Source: Paracoccus homiensis
Lineage (GTDB): Bacteria > Pseudomonadota > Alphaproteobacteria > Rhodobacterales > Rhodobacteraceae
Assembly (NCBI RefSeq): GCF_900111675.1
Contig: NZ_FOHO01000005.1
Coordinates: 180,827 to 244,826 of the forward strand
DNA length: 64,000 nucleotides
Direction of reading: 5' to 3'
In this document: positions 28,131 to 36,109 of the stretch, piece by piece
Layout of the letters: each line of letters begins with the position of its first letter
How positions within the stretch are numbered: the stretch's first letter is position 1
Position numbers and translations under genes: made by a program
Notes under the pieces: model-generated
What the model was told of the DNA's origin: nothing
Seen by the model: only the letters and a program-made list of their open reading frames with translations
The model's database searches: none

Positions 28131-29153
28131 ATGAGCAAGATCAACCAGATCGCCTGGGACGACACGGTTCTGCCGTTTCAACTGGACCGCTCGAATATCC
28201 GCGGCCGCGTCGCGCGGCTTGACGGTGTTCTGGACCATATTCTGTCGCGCCACGACTATCCGCCGCTGGTCAGCGCGCTGGTGGCCGAACTGGCCCTGCT
28301 GACGGCGCTGATCGGCCCGACGATCAAGCTGCGCTGGAAACTGAGCCTGCAGGTGCGCGGCAATGGCGCCATCCGCACCATCGCCACCGATTTCTACGCC
28401 CCCGCCGCCGAGGGCGAGCCCGCGCGCATCCGCGCCTGGGCCAGTTTCGATGCCGACCGACTGGATGACCGCGAGGCGTTCGACCAGATCGGCGAAGGAT
28501 ATTTCGCGATCCTCATCGACCAGGGCGCAGGCACGCAGCCCTATCAGGGCATCACGCCTCTGGCGGGCGGGTCGCTGTCGGCCTGTGCGCAATCCTATTT
28601 CGCGCAATCCGAACAGCTGCCCACGCGGTTCTCTCTGGCTCATGGCCGGTCGCAACTGTCCGGCGAACCCGAGCATTGGCGCGCGGGCGGGGTGATGTTG
28701 CAGACCCTGCCGGCGATGCCAATGGATGCCGCCGATGGCGGCAGTGGCGAAGGCGGGCTGATCGAGGCTGCCGACATCCTGCAAGGGGGCGAATCCGAGG
28801 ATTGGAACCGCGCCAACATGCTGCTGGACACGGTCGAGACGCTGGAACTGATCGGTCCGCGGGTCGGGCCGACCGATTTGCTTCTGCGGCTGTTTCACGA
28901 AGAAAGCCCGCGGGTCTTCGACACGCAGCGGGTGGAATTCGGCTGCTCCTGCACCTCGGATCGGGTGCGCGACACACTGGCGATCTATTCGGCCAAGGAT
29001 ATCGGCCACATGACCACCGATGACGGCAAGGTCACCGCCGATTGCCAGTTCTGCGGTGCGCATTACGAATTCGACCCCAACAGCCTTGGGTTCGAGGCCA
29101 CCGTCGATCCCGAAGGCAATCCGATCGATCCCGAAGACAAGGCCGCCGAGTGA
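28131..29153 (+). CDS. hslO: Redox-regulated chaperone Hsp33
   Basis: Hsp33 is a cytoplasmic holdase switched on when oxidants oxidise its zinc-binding cysteines. The 340-residue protein has the N-terminal beta-domain with LLTALIGPTIKLRWKLSLQ and RGNGAIRTIATDF. The C-terminal redox switch with CSC (FGCSCTSDR) and CQFC (ADCQFCGAHYEF) forms the CXC and CXXC zinc site. It is somewhat longer than the E. coli protein (292) through the N-terminal half and an acidic tail. ATG 28131 follows AAGGAT. Its stop overlaps the next gene's GTG start. Confidence 0.95.
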   Translation: MSKINQIAWDDTVLPFQLDRSNIRGRVARLDGVLDHILSRHDYPPLVSALVAELALLTALIGPTIKLRWKLSLQVRGNGAIRTIATDFYAPAAEGEPARIRAWASFDADRLDDREAFDQIGEGYFAILIDQGAGTQPYQGITPLAGGSLSACAQSYFAQSEQLPTRFSLAHGRSQLSGEPEHWRAGGVMLQTLPAMPMDAADGGSGEGGLIEAADILQGGESEDWNRANMLLDTVETLELIGPRVGPTDLLLRLFHEESPRVFDTQRVEFGCSCTSDRVRDTLAIYSAKDIGHMTTDDGKVTADCQFCGAHYEFDPNSLGFEATVDPEGNPIDPEDKAAE

Positions 29154-29740
29154 CGGCGGGCTGGTCAGAAGATCGGCTGCGACAGGCCCTGACGCAGGCG
29201 TCGGGGCCAAGTTCGGACTATGACCTGAACCCCGACCCCGCGCCCGAGGTCAGCCTGCGCCCGGCCGGGGTTCTGGCCGCCTTTCACGAAGATGACGGGC
29301 GGCTGATCCTGACCAAGCGCGCATCTGGGCTGCGCCACCATCCCGGACAGATCGCCCTGCCCGGTGGCAAGGTCGATCCGGGCGATGCCGACGAAATCGC
29401 GGCCGCCCTGCGCGAGGCCCGCGAAGAGGTCGGGCTGGACCCCGCACAGGTCGAGGTTCTGGGCACCCTGCCGCCGCATCGCACCGTGACCGGCTTTACC
29501 ATGACCCCGGTTCTGGGCATCGTGCGCGGCCAGTTTGCCGCCCGCCCCGAACCCGGCGAGGTCGAAGAGGTCTTCACCCTGCCCTTCGCCCATATCGCCC
29601 AGCCGGCGAATTACCGGGTCGAGGGGCGGCGCTGGCGCGGCGGCTGGCGCAGATACTATGTCGCCCCCTACGGCCCCTATTACCTGTGGGGCGCGACCGC
29701 GCGGGTGTTGCTGCAACTGGCACGAAGGCTTGACCCATGA
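29150..29740 (+). CDS. CoA pyrophosphatase-type Nudix hydrolase
   Basis: A 196-residue Nudix protein of the NudL/YeaB group, which splits CoA and its derivatives. The box is GGKVDPGDADEIAAALREA followed by REEVGL. It has Asp in place of the first Glu and a longer gap, as NudL proteins do. The group marker LPPHRTVTGFTMTPVLGIV follows. The start is a GTG at 29150 overlapping the hslO stop (GTGA); the stop overlaps the cca start, so this small gene is tied into the hslO-cca chain. Confidence 0.87.
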   Translation: MTAGWSEDRLRQALTQASGPSSDYDLNPDPAPEVSLRPAGVLAAFHEDDGRLILTKRASGLRHHPGQIALPGGKVDPGDADEIAAALREAREEVGLDPAQVEVLGTLPPHRTVTGFTMTPVLGIVRGQFAARPEPGEVEEVFTLPFAHIAQPANYRVEGRRWRGGWRRYYVAPYGPYYLWGATARVLLQLARRLDP

Positions 29741-30897
29741 CCGTATTGCCGCCTGATCTGCTAGGCGCCCCTGCCCTGCGCGCCGTGCTGGACGCGATCG
29801 AGGCGGGCGGTCATCGCGCCTTTCTGGTCGGCGGCGCGGTGCGCAACGCGCTGTTGGGTCAGCCGGTGGACGATATCGACATCGCAACCGATGCCCTGCC
29901 CGATCAGGTGGTGCGGCTGGCCAAGGCCGCCGGGTTGAAACCCGTGCCGACCGGGATTGACCACGGCACGATCACCGTCGTCGTGGACAAGCAGGGCTTC
30001 GAGGTCACGACCTTCCGCCGCGATGTGGAAACCGACGGGCGGCGCGCCGTCGTGGCCTTTTCGACCGATCTGGCCGAGGACGCCCGCCGCCGCGACTTTA
30101 CGATGAATGCACTTTATGCCGGGCGCGATGGTCAGGTGATCGACCCGGTCGGCGGATTGCCCGATCTGGCCGCGCGGCACCTTCGGTTCGTGGGTCGGCC
30201 CGAACTGCGCATCCGCGAGGATTACCTGCGTATCCTGCGCTTTTTCCGGTTTCTGGCCTGGTATGGTCATGACGCGGAACCGCAGGCCGTCGCCGCCTGT
30301 GCCGCGCTGAAGGACGGGCTGACCGGCATCGCCCGCGAACGGATCGGGGCCGAGTTGAAAAAGCTGCTGGCCGCGCCGGATCCCGGCCCTGCGGTTGCGC
30401 TGATGGATCAGACCGGCGTGCTGCGAATGGTCCTGCCCGGTGCCGACGCGACCGCCATGCCCGCCCTGATCGCCGCCGAAGGCCATCTGCCGCCCGCCTG
30501 GCCGCGCCGGCTGGCCTGTCTGAAGGCACCGGATGTATCGGACCATCTGCGCCTGTCGCGGGACGAGGCAAAGACGCAGGCCGCGCTGCGCGATGCCGTT
30601 GCCGCGGACTGGTCCCTGAACGAGGCCGGCTATCGGCTGGGCGCGGCGCTGGCGACGGATCAGGCGCTGATCTGTGCCGCACATGGACGGCCGCTGCCAC
30701 AGGGTTGGCAGACCCGCATCGCCGAGGCGGCGCGCGCGACCCTGCCGATCACCGCCCGCGATCTGATGCCTGCCCTGTCCGGCCCCGCCATCGGGCGCGG
30801 GCTTCACGCCGCCGAGGCCGCCTGGATCGCGGGAGAGTTCGCCGTCCCCGCCCCGGCCCTGATCGATACCGCGCTGATGGAAGGAAGCCGGACATGA
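29737..30897 (+). CDS. cca: CCA tRNA nucleotidyltransferase
   Basis: This class II nucleotidyltransferase adds or repairs the 3' CCA of tRNA without a template. The 386-residue protein has the catalytic GGAVRNALLGQPVDDIDIAT (the two metal-binding Asp in DIDIA) near residue 32. RRDFTMNALYA follows, then the neck RILRFFRFLAWYG. A poly(A) polymerase role cannot be excluded from sequence since the families are close, but length and lack of a basic tail favour CCA addition. Overlaps the genes on both sides by 4 bases. Confidence 0.9.
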   Translation: MTVLPPDLLGAPALRAVLDAIEAGGHRAFLVGGAVRNALLGQPVDDIDIATDALPDQVVRLAKAAGLKPVPTGIDHGTITVVVDKQGFEVTTFRRDVETDGRRAVVAFSTDLAEDARRRDFTMNALYAGRDGQVIDPVGGLPDLAARHLRFVGRPELRIREDYLRILRFFRFLAWYGHDAEPQAVAACAALKDGLTGIARERIGAELKKLLAAPDPGPAVALMDQTGVLRMVLPGADATAMPALIAAEGHLPPAWPRRLACLKAPDVSDHLRLSRDEAKTQAALRDAVAADWSLNEAGYRLGAALATDQALICAAHGRPLPQGWQTRIAEAARATLPITARDLMPALSGPAIGRGLHAAEAAWIAGEFAVPAPALIDTALMEGSRT

Positions 30898-32738
30898 GCC
30901 TGCATCGCCGCCTAGGCAACCTGATCCATGCCTTCCGCCCCGCCGAGGGTGCGCCGCCTGCGACCCTGCTGGCCTTTTTCGGCTGGTGCCTGTCAGGCGC
31001 CTGGGGCGGGCTTGGCATCGCCGCGGTCGCCTCGGCGCTGGGGGGTGCGGCGGATGTCCTGGCGGCGGTGCTTCTGGGCGCGGTCGTGGATGCCGTCGCC
31101 AGCGGCGATGCATCGGTGTTCTGGGCGCAGAACGGCTGGCTTATCGCGGCATTTGTCGGGTTCTTCCTGCTGCTGCGACCGGCGATCTTCGGGATCTCGA
31201 CCGCGACATCGAACGTGATCGTGGGGCCGAACATCCTGCCCCTTGTGCTGTCGCGGCTGCACCGCTGGACCATGGGCCATTCGGTCACCTTCTTCGACAA
31301 CGACTTTGCCGGGCGACTGGCGCAAAAGCAGATGCAGACCGCCCGCGCGGTCACCGATGTCGCGACCGAAATGGTCAATGTGGTCGCCTTCGCGCTGGCC
31401 TCGGTCCTGGGCTCGGCGGCGTTTCTGCTGGCGGTCGATGGCTGGGGCGCGGTCGCGCTGATCGTCTGGCTGGTAGCATATCTGGCGCTGATCCGCTTTT
31501 TCCTGCCCCGTATCCGCGAACGGTCCGGGGCGCGGGCCTCGGCCCGGGCGATGGTGACCGGACAGGTCGTCGACACCATCACCAATATCAAGACGGTCAA
31601 GCTGTTCGCCCATGCCGAACACGAGGATCGCGCCGCGCTTGGGGCGATGGCGGGTTTTCGCGAACGTGCACTGGATTTCGGCGTCGTCAGCAGCGCGTTT
31701 CGCCTGTCGCTGATGGTGATTGCGGGCATTTTGCCTGTCATTCTTGTCGGCGGTTCGATCCTGCTGTGGCGTCAGGGGCTGGCCACGCCGGGCGATATCG
31801 CGGCGTCGGGCGCGATCGCGATGCGGCTGAGCCAGATGACCGGCTGGGTCAGCATGTCGCTGATGGGGATCTGGGGCAATATCGGCGAGGTCGAGGACGG
31901 GATGCGCACCCTGTCGCCCCCGCATGACCTGAAGGATGCGCCCGATGCGCAGGTGCTGGACCGCGTCGCCGGGCGTATCGATTTCGACGATGTGGGGTTT
32001 GCCTATGGCCAGCGCAGCGGCGGTCTGCGCGGCGTCGATCTGCATATCACGGCGGGCGAGAAGATCGGCATCGTCGGCGCCTCGGGGGCGGGGAAATCGA
32101 CGTTGGTTGCGCTGTTGCTGCGGCTTTACGATGTCGAACGTGGCACGGTCCGCATCGACGGTCGCGATCTGCGCGGGGTGACACAGGAAAGCCTGCGCCG
32201 CCAGATCGGCATGGTCACGCAGGAAACCGCGATGTTCAACCGCTCGGCCCGCGACAACATCACCTATGGCCGCCCCGACGCGACCGAGGATCAGATCCAC
32301 GCCGCCGCCCGCGCCGCCGAGGCGCATGAGTTCATCCTTGGTCTGGCCGATCATGCCGGACGCACCGGTTACGACGCGCATCTGGGGGAACGGGGGGTCA
32401 AGCTGTCGGGCGGTCAGCGTCAGCGGATCGCGCTGGCCCGCGCGTTCCTGAAAGACGCGCCGATTCTGGTTCTGGACGAGGCCACAAGCGCCCTGGACAG
32501 CGAGGTCGAGGCACAGGTGCAGGACGCGCTGGCACGCGCCATGCAGGGCAAGACGGTCCTGGCCATCGCCCACCGCCTGTCCACCATCGCCCAGCTTGAC
32601 CGCATCATCGTGATGGAAGCCGGGCAGATCGTCGAACAGGGCAGCCACGATGCGCTGCTGGCCAAAGGGGGGCTTTACGCCCGCTATTGGAACAGGCAAT
32701 CGGGCGGCTTTCTGGGAACCGAAGAGGCGGCGGAATAA
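30894..32738 (+). CDS. ABC transporter, fused membrane and ATP-binding domains
   Basis: A 614-residue half-transporter of the MsbA/exporter type. Residues about 25-320 form a six-helix membrane domain (exporter type I). The C-terminal ATPase has Walker A GASGAGKSTLVALLLRLYD, the signature LSGGQRQRIALARAF, Walker B ILVLDEATSALD and the H-loop IAHRLST. It should work as a homodimer exporting a lipid, peptide or drug; the substrate is not evident. It is translated in overlap with cca upstream (ATGA) and shares a base with the next gene (TAATG). Confidence 0.92.
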   Translation: MSLHRRLGNLIHAFRPAEGAPPATLLAFFGWCLSGAWGGLGIAAVASALGGAADVLAAVLLGAVVDAVASGDASVFWAQNGWLIAAFVGFFLLLRPAIFGISTATSNVIVGPNILPLVLSRLHRWTMGHSVTFFDNDFAGRLAQKQMQTARAVTDVATEMVNVVAFALASVLGSAAFLLAVDGWGAVALIVWLVAYLALIRFFLPRIRERSGARASARAMVTGQVVDTITNIKTVKLFAHAEHEDRAALGAMAGFRERALDFGVVSSAFRLSLMVIAGILPVILVGGSILLWRQGLATPGDIAASGAIAMRLSQMTGWVSMSLMGIWGNIGEVEDGMRTLSPPHDLKDAPDAQVLDRVAGRIDFDDVGFAYGQRSGGLRGVDLHITAGEKIGIVGASGAGKSTLVALLLRLYDVERGTVRIDGRDLRGVTQESLRRQIGMVTQETAMFNRSARDNITYGRPDATEDQIHAAARAAEAHEFILGLADHAGRTGYDAHLGERGVKLSGGQRQRIALARAFLKDAPILVLDEATSALDSEVEAQVQDALARAMQGKTVLAIAHRLSTIAQLDRIIVMEAGQIVEQGSHDALLAKGGLYARYWNRQSGGFLGTEEAAE

Positions 32739-33958
32739 TGCAGTGGACGATCGAGCGGCTGGGCCGTCGCGGGGATGGCGTGGCTGTCGGCGATCAGGGA
32801 CGCGCGCTGGCCCCGCTGACCCTGCCCGGCGAACAGATCGAGGGCGAGGCCGTGGACGGTCGCATCGCCGCGCCGCGCATTCTGACGCCGTCCGCGATGC
32901 GGGTACGGCCCGCCTGTCCGCATTACCGCGCCTGCGGGGGGTGTTCGCTGATGCATGGCAGCGACAGCTTCGTGGCGGCATGGAAACGGCAGGTCGTCGA
33001 AACCGCCCTGACCGCGCAACGGCTGACGGCCCCCATCGCGGGCACGCATGTCTCGCCACCGAAATCGCGGCGTCGGGCGGTGCTGTCGGGACGGCGCACC
33101 AAGAAAGGCGCGTTGGTGGGCTTTCACGCCCGCGCCTCGGACGTGATCGTGGATCTGGCCGATTGCCTTGTCATGGACCCACGAATAACTGCCGCGCTGC
33201 GCCTGCTGCGCCGCATCGTGATCGCCGGGGCCAGCCGCGCGGCGGAACTGACATTGACCGTCATCGCCGGGCCTGCGGGGCTGGATCTGGCGGTCACCGG
33301 CGGTCGCCCGTTGGAACCCGCCCTTTTTCAGACATTGGCCGCGCTGGCCGAAGAGGGCGATCTGGCGCGGCTGGACTGGGACGGTCAGGCGATCACCCGC
33401 CGCGCCCCCGCGCTGCCGATGGGCCGCGCCCAGGTGGTGCCGCCACCCGCCGCCTTCCTGCAGGCAACCGCGCAGGGCGAGGCCGCGCTGCTGGGCGCGG
33501 TGCGCGACATGACCAAAGGCGCAACCCGGATCCTTGACCTGTTCGCCGGGATCGGCACCTTTACCCTGCCCCTTGCCCAGCAGGCCGAACTGCATGCGGT
33601 CGAAGGTCTTGCCGCGCCCCTGTCGGCGCTGACCCAGGCATGGCGCATGACACCCGGCCTGCGTCAGGTGACCACCGAGATCCGCGATCTGGCCCGCAAT
33701 CCCCTTCTTGACCAAGAGCTTGCCGGCTTTGACGCAATCGTGATCGATCCACCCCGCAGCGGCGCCGAGGCGCAGACCCGCCAGATCGCGGAATCTGCTG
33801 TTCCGAAAATCGCCTTCGTCGCCTGCGACCCGGTGAATTTCGCCAAGGATGCAAGGATCTTATGCGATGGCGGCTATCAGATCACGCGGGTCTATGTCGT
33901 CGATCAGTTCCGCTGGTCACCCCATGTCGAAACCGTGACCGAGTTTGTTCGACGCTAG
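32738..33958 (+). CDS. TrmA/RlmD-family RNA m5U methyltransferase
   Basis: A 406-residue class I SAM-dependent methyltransferase that makes 5-methyluridine in rRNA or tRNA. The iron-sulfur cluster cysteines are in CPHYRACGGC plus ADCLVMD. The SAM fold has ILDLFAGIGTFTLPLA, the substrate loop DAIVIDPPRSGA, and the catalytic Cys in FVACDPVNFAKD; a C-terminal Glu (VETVTEF) completes the set. The short N-terminal TRAM-like domain (residues 1-50) is reduced. RlmC, RlmD and TrmA are hard to separate by eye. Last gene of the hslO to methyltransferase chain. Confidence 0.9.
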   Translation: MQWTIERLGRRGDGVAVGDQGRALAPLTLPGEQIEGEAVDGRIAAPRILTPSAMRVRPACPHYRACGGCSLMHGSDSFVAAWKRQVVETALTAQRLTAPIAGTHVSPPKSRRRAVLSGRRTKKGALVGFHARASDVIVDLADCLVMDPRITAALRLLRRIVIAGASRAAELTLTVIAGPAGLDLAVTGGRPLEPALFQTLAALAEEGDLARLDWDGQAITRRAPALPMGRAQVVPPPAAFLQATAQGEAALLGAVRDMTKGATRILDLFAGIGTFTLPLAQQAELHAVEGLAAPLSALTQAWRMTPGLRQVTTEIRDLARNPLLDQELAGFDAIVIDPPRSGAEAQTRQIAESAVPKIAFVACDPVNFAKDARILCDGGYQITRVYVVDQFRWSPHVETVTEFVRR

Positions 33959-34015
33959 CGCGAACCCGCCCTGACGTGTTATTCAGGACCAACAAAAAAA
34001 GTAGCTGGGGCAGAC

Positions 34016-34528
34016 ATGGCACGCGCAACACGCCGGATTTTCACCGTCGGGCTTCTGGCCGCATTGGCCGCCTGTGGGAAACCTTCCAAGTTCAAGAAAT
34101 ACAGCGGGCCCCCGGTCACGCAGATCGTCGTGAACAAGGGCGAACGCCGGATGCACCTGCTCAGCGGGCGTACCGTGCTGAAATCCTATGACATCGCCTT
34201 GGGCAATGAACCGATCGGCCACAAGCAGTTCGAAGGCGACGGCAAGACCCCCGAGGGCATCTATTTCATCGACCGCTTCAATCCCAACAGCGCCTTTCAC
34301 CTGTCGGTCGGCGTGTCCTACCCGAATCCCAATGACAAGATGTTTGCCAACCAGTTCGGCCTTTCGCCGGGCGGCGATATCTTCATCCATGGCCGCGGCC
34401 CCGAAGGCAACGCAAAGGCGCCGAAGAAACGCGACTGGACCGCGGGCTGCATCGCGGTGAAGGATGACGAGATCGAGGAAATCTACGCCATGCTCAGCGG
34501 TGGCGTGCCGATCGTCATCAATCCCTGA
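34016..34528 (+). CDS. L,D-transpeptidase-family lipoprotein
   Basis: A 170-residue lipoprotein (lipobox LAAC, Cys21) with one YkuD domain. The catalytic block is present: IFIHGRGPEGNAK with the active His, then DWTAGCIAVKDDEIEEIYAM with the nucleophilic Cys. YkuD enzymes make 3-3 cross-links in peptidoglycan or attach proteins to it; some only cleave. The substrate strand TQIVVNKGERRMHLL near residue 35 is standard. It is transcribed alone and ends at a bidirectional terminator. Confidence 0.9.
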   Translation: MARATRRIFTVGLLAALAACGKPSKFKKYSGPPVTQIVVNKGERRMHLLSGRTVLKSYDIALGNEPIGHKQFEGDGKTPEGIYFIDRFNPNSAFHLSVGVSYPNPNDKMFANQFGLSPGGDIFIHGRGPEGNAKAPKKRDWTAGCIAVKDDEIEEIYAMLSGGVPIVINP

Positions 34529-34546
34529 TCCCGTCCCGCCGATCGC

Positions 34547-34576
34547 AAAAAGCCCCGACCGCAAGGCCGGGGCTTT
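34547..34576. terminator. Bidirectional rho-independent terminator
   Basis: AAAGCCCCG, a short loop containing ACCGCAAGGC, then CGGGGCTTT. A strings lead in and T strings lead out on both strands, 18 bases past the L,D-transpeptidase stop and 26 bases past the convergent CAP-lipoprotein stop. It should end both transcripts. Confidence 0.8.
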
Positions 34577-34602
34577 GTCATGCGCGGGGCTTGCTGCGGC
34601 GA

Positions 34603-35115
34603 TCAGCGGCCGGCCAGCAGCGTCCACCAGACCTTGCCCGACGGTTCCTGATACCAGGCAAAGCCCAGATTGGTGGCCGTGGGGTCCATGATCACGTCGC
34701 GGGTGTCACGCTCGCTCATCCAGGCGTTCAGGGTCTGGATGTCGTTTTCATAGGTCTCCGAGATATTCTCGCCGACCAAGGTGCCGAAATAGCCCTGGCT
34801 GCGCGCCCGATCCAGCGGCGACGAGCCATCGGAACCCCAATGCCACGCGCGGTTCTGCGCCGCCATGTCACGGGAATGAGTCGCCGCAGCCGCCGACAAT
34901 TGCGGGTTCATCATCAATGCCGGGGCACCGACATTGGCCCGTAGCGTGTTGATTTGCTGCAACACTCGGGCCGGAATTTCGGCCGCTTCGCGCTGGTCGA
35001 TCGTATAGGCCACGGGCAAGGGCTGGCCATCCGGACCAAGCTGCGGCGCGCTGCGCGGCTGACACGCGGTCAGCGCAATCAGCGACAAGGCCGCAATCAC
35101 CTTGAAATTCATCAT
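34603..35115 (-). CDS. CAP-domain (SCP-like) lipoprotein
   Basis: A 170-residue lipoprotein with lipobox LTAC (Cys18). The rest is a CAP/SCP domain: LQQINTLRANVGAPAL, THSRDMAAQNRAWHWGSDG (with the conserved His) and GENISETYENDIQTLNAWM, ending FAWYQEPSGKVWWTLLAGR. Bacterial CAP proteins are secreted or envelope-bound and mostly of unknown function; some bind lipids or act on the wall. Two ATGs (35115, 35112) are possible starts. It is divergent from the second L,D-transpeptidase gene and convergent with the first. Confidence 0.88.
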   Translation of the reverse strand: MMNFKVIAALSLIALTACQPRSAPQLGPDGQPLPVAYTIDQREAAEIPARVLQQINTLRANVGAPALMMNPQLSAAAATHSRDMAAQNRAWHWGSDGSSPLDRARSQGYFGTLVGENISETYENDIQTLNAWMSERDTRDVIMDPTATNLGFAWYQEPSGKVWWTLLAGR

Positions 35116-35183
35116 TTTGGGTTGTCCCTCGTCTTTATTTTAAGGACAGATTTACAGAATCCCCCGCAACGCTTCAAACGCAA

Positions 35184-35206
35184 GAATTCGTGATGATCGC
35201 GAATTC
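35184..35206. repeat. Inverted repeat between divergent genes
   Basis: GAATTCG (35184-35190), nine bases, then CGAATTC (35200-35206). The perfect 7-bp arms lie between the CAP-lipoprotein gene and the Tat-exported L,D-transpeptidase gene, 31 bases upstream of the predicted promoter of the latter. It could be an operator or a short hairpin. Confidence 0.5.
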
Positions 35207-35236
35207 CTCACGCGGGCGCGATCTCGCCGGTTTGAA

Positions 35237-35265
35237 TTGCCCGGTTGCGCAGCGCGATCTATATT
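35237..35265 (+). promoter_or_regulatory. Predicted sigma-70-type promoter of the second L,D-transpeptidase
   Basis: TTGCCC at 35237-35242, a 17-base spacer and TATATT at 35260-35265. The start would be near 35272, giving a 5' leader of about 70 bases before ATG 35342. It is based on consensus matching only. Confidence 0.45.
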
Positions 35266-35341
35266 TGTCGGTATCATTCAAGAGGTGATGCAGTCAGAAC
35301 CCCGCTGGAAAAGCGCGGTCTGGAACGAAGGACATACTGCA

Positions 35342-35989
35342 ATGAGCAAGTCAGTCGCAATGAACCGCCGCGCCTTTCTGGGCACGGCCGCCGCGATGGG
35401 AACCGCCGGTCTGGTGCTGCCCGCAGCGGCCCAGCAGGTTGACCCCTATACCGGTCAGCCGATCTATGGCGCCACCGCAGGCGCGACGCCCGATGCGGGC
35501 GCGGTGCAATACGAACAGTCGAACCAGCGGCACAACATCTCCAGCTTCCGCGCTCAGGACTGGCGTCCCTATTTCGACAATCTCACCAATGGCGCGATCC
35601 TGTGCGACCTGACCTCGCGCGCGGTGCATTACTGGTCCGAGGATGAATCGGTCTATCGGCTGTACCCGTCCTCGATCCCGGTCAGCGCCGACCTGACGCG
35701 CACCGGCCGGACCGAGATCATCAAGAAGGTCGAAGGCCCCAGCTGGGCACCCACCCCCGACATGCGCAAGCGCAACCCGGAATGGCCCGAATTCGTCGGC
35801 CCCGGCCCCGACAACCCGCTTGGCACCCACGCCCTGTGGCTAAGCTGGCAGTATTACCGCATTCACGGCACGCATGACACGCGCAAGATCGGGCGCAAAT
35901 CCTCGAACGGGTGCATCGGTCTTTACAACGAACATATCGCCGAACTGTTCAGCTTGTCGAATATCGGCACGCAGGTGCTGTTGATCTGA
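35342..35989 (+). CDS. Tat-exported L,D-transpeptidase-family protein
   Basis: A 215-residue protein with a twin-arginine signal (NRRAFLGTAAAMGTAGLVLP, residues 8-27), so it should be folded before export. The YkuD domain at about 75-215 has YYRIHGTHDTRKIGRKSSNG with the catalytic His, then CIGLYNEHIAEL with the nucleophile Cys. It lies 200 bases from the CAP-lipoprotein gene and 800 bases from another YkuD gene. Start ATG 35342 is the first with a Tat signal; upstream in-frame sequence is not signal-like. Confidence 0.9.
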   Translation: MSKSVAMNRRAFLGTAAAMGTAGLVLPAAAQQVDPYTGQPIYGATAGATPDAGAVQYEQSNQRHNISSFRAQDWRPYFDNLTNGAILCDLTSRAVHYWSEDESVYRLYPSSIPVSADLTRTGRTEIIKKVEGPSWAPTPDMRKRNPEWPEFVGPGPDNPLGTHALWLSWQYYRIHGTHDTRKIGRKSSNGCIGLYNEHIAELFSLSNIGTQVLLI

Positions 35990-36017
35990 CGCCCCGCGCC
36001 GATCCCCGATACAGAAA

Positions 36018-36046
36018 ACAGCCGCCCCGACCAGGGCGGCTGTTTT
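36018..36046 (+). terminator. Rho-independent terminator after second L,D-transpeptidase
   Basis: A 10-bp stem ACAGCCGCCC / GGGCGGCTGT with a six-base loop, followed by TTTT. It lies 28 bases past the stop and before the convergent TonB receptor gene. Confidence 0.85.
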
Positions 36047-36109
36047 TGTCTGTCAGAGAGAGGGAACAGACATCCTGCCGCCGGGCTGCCCCGGCGGCAG
36101 AATCAGGGA

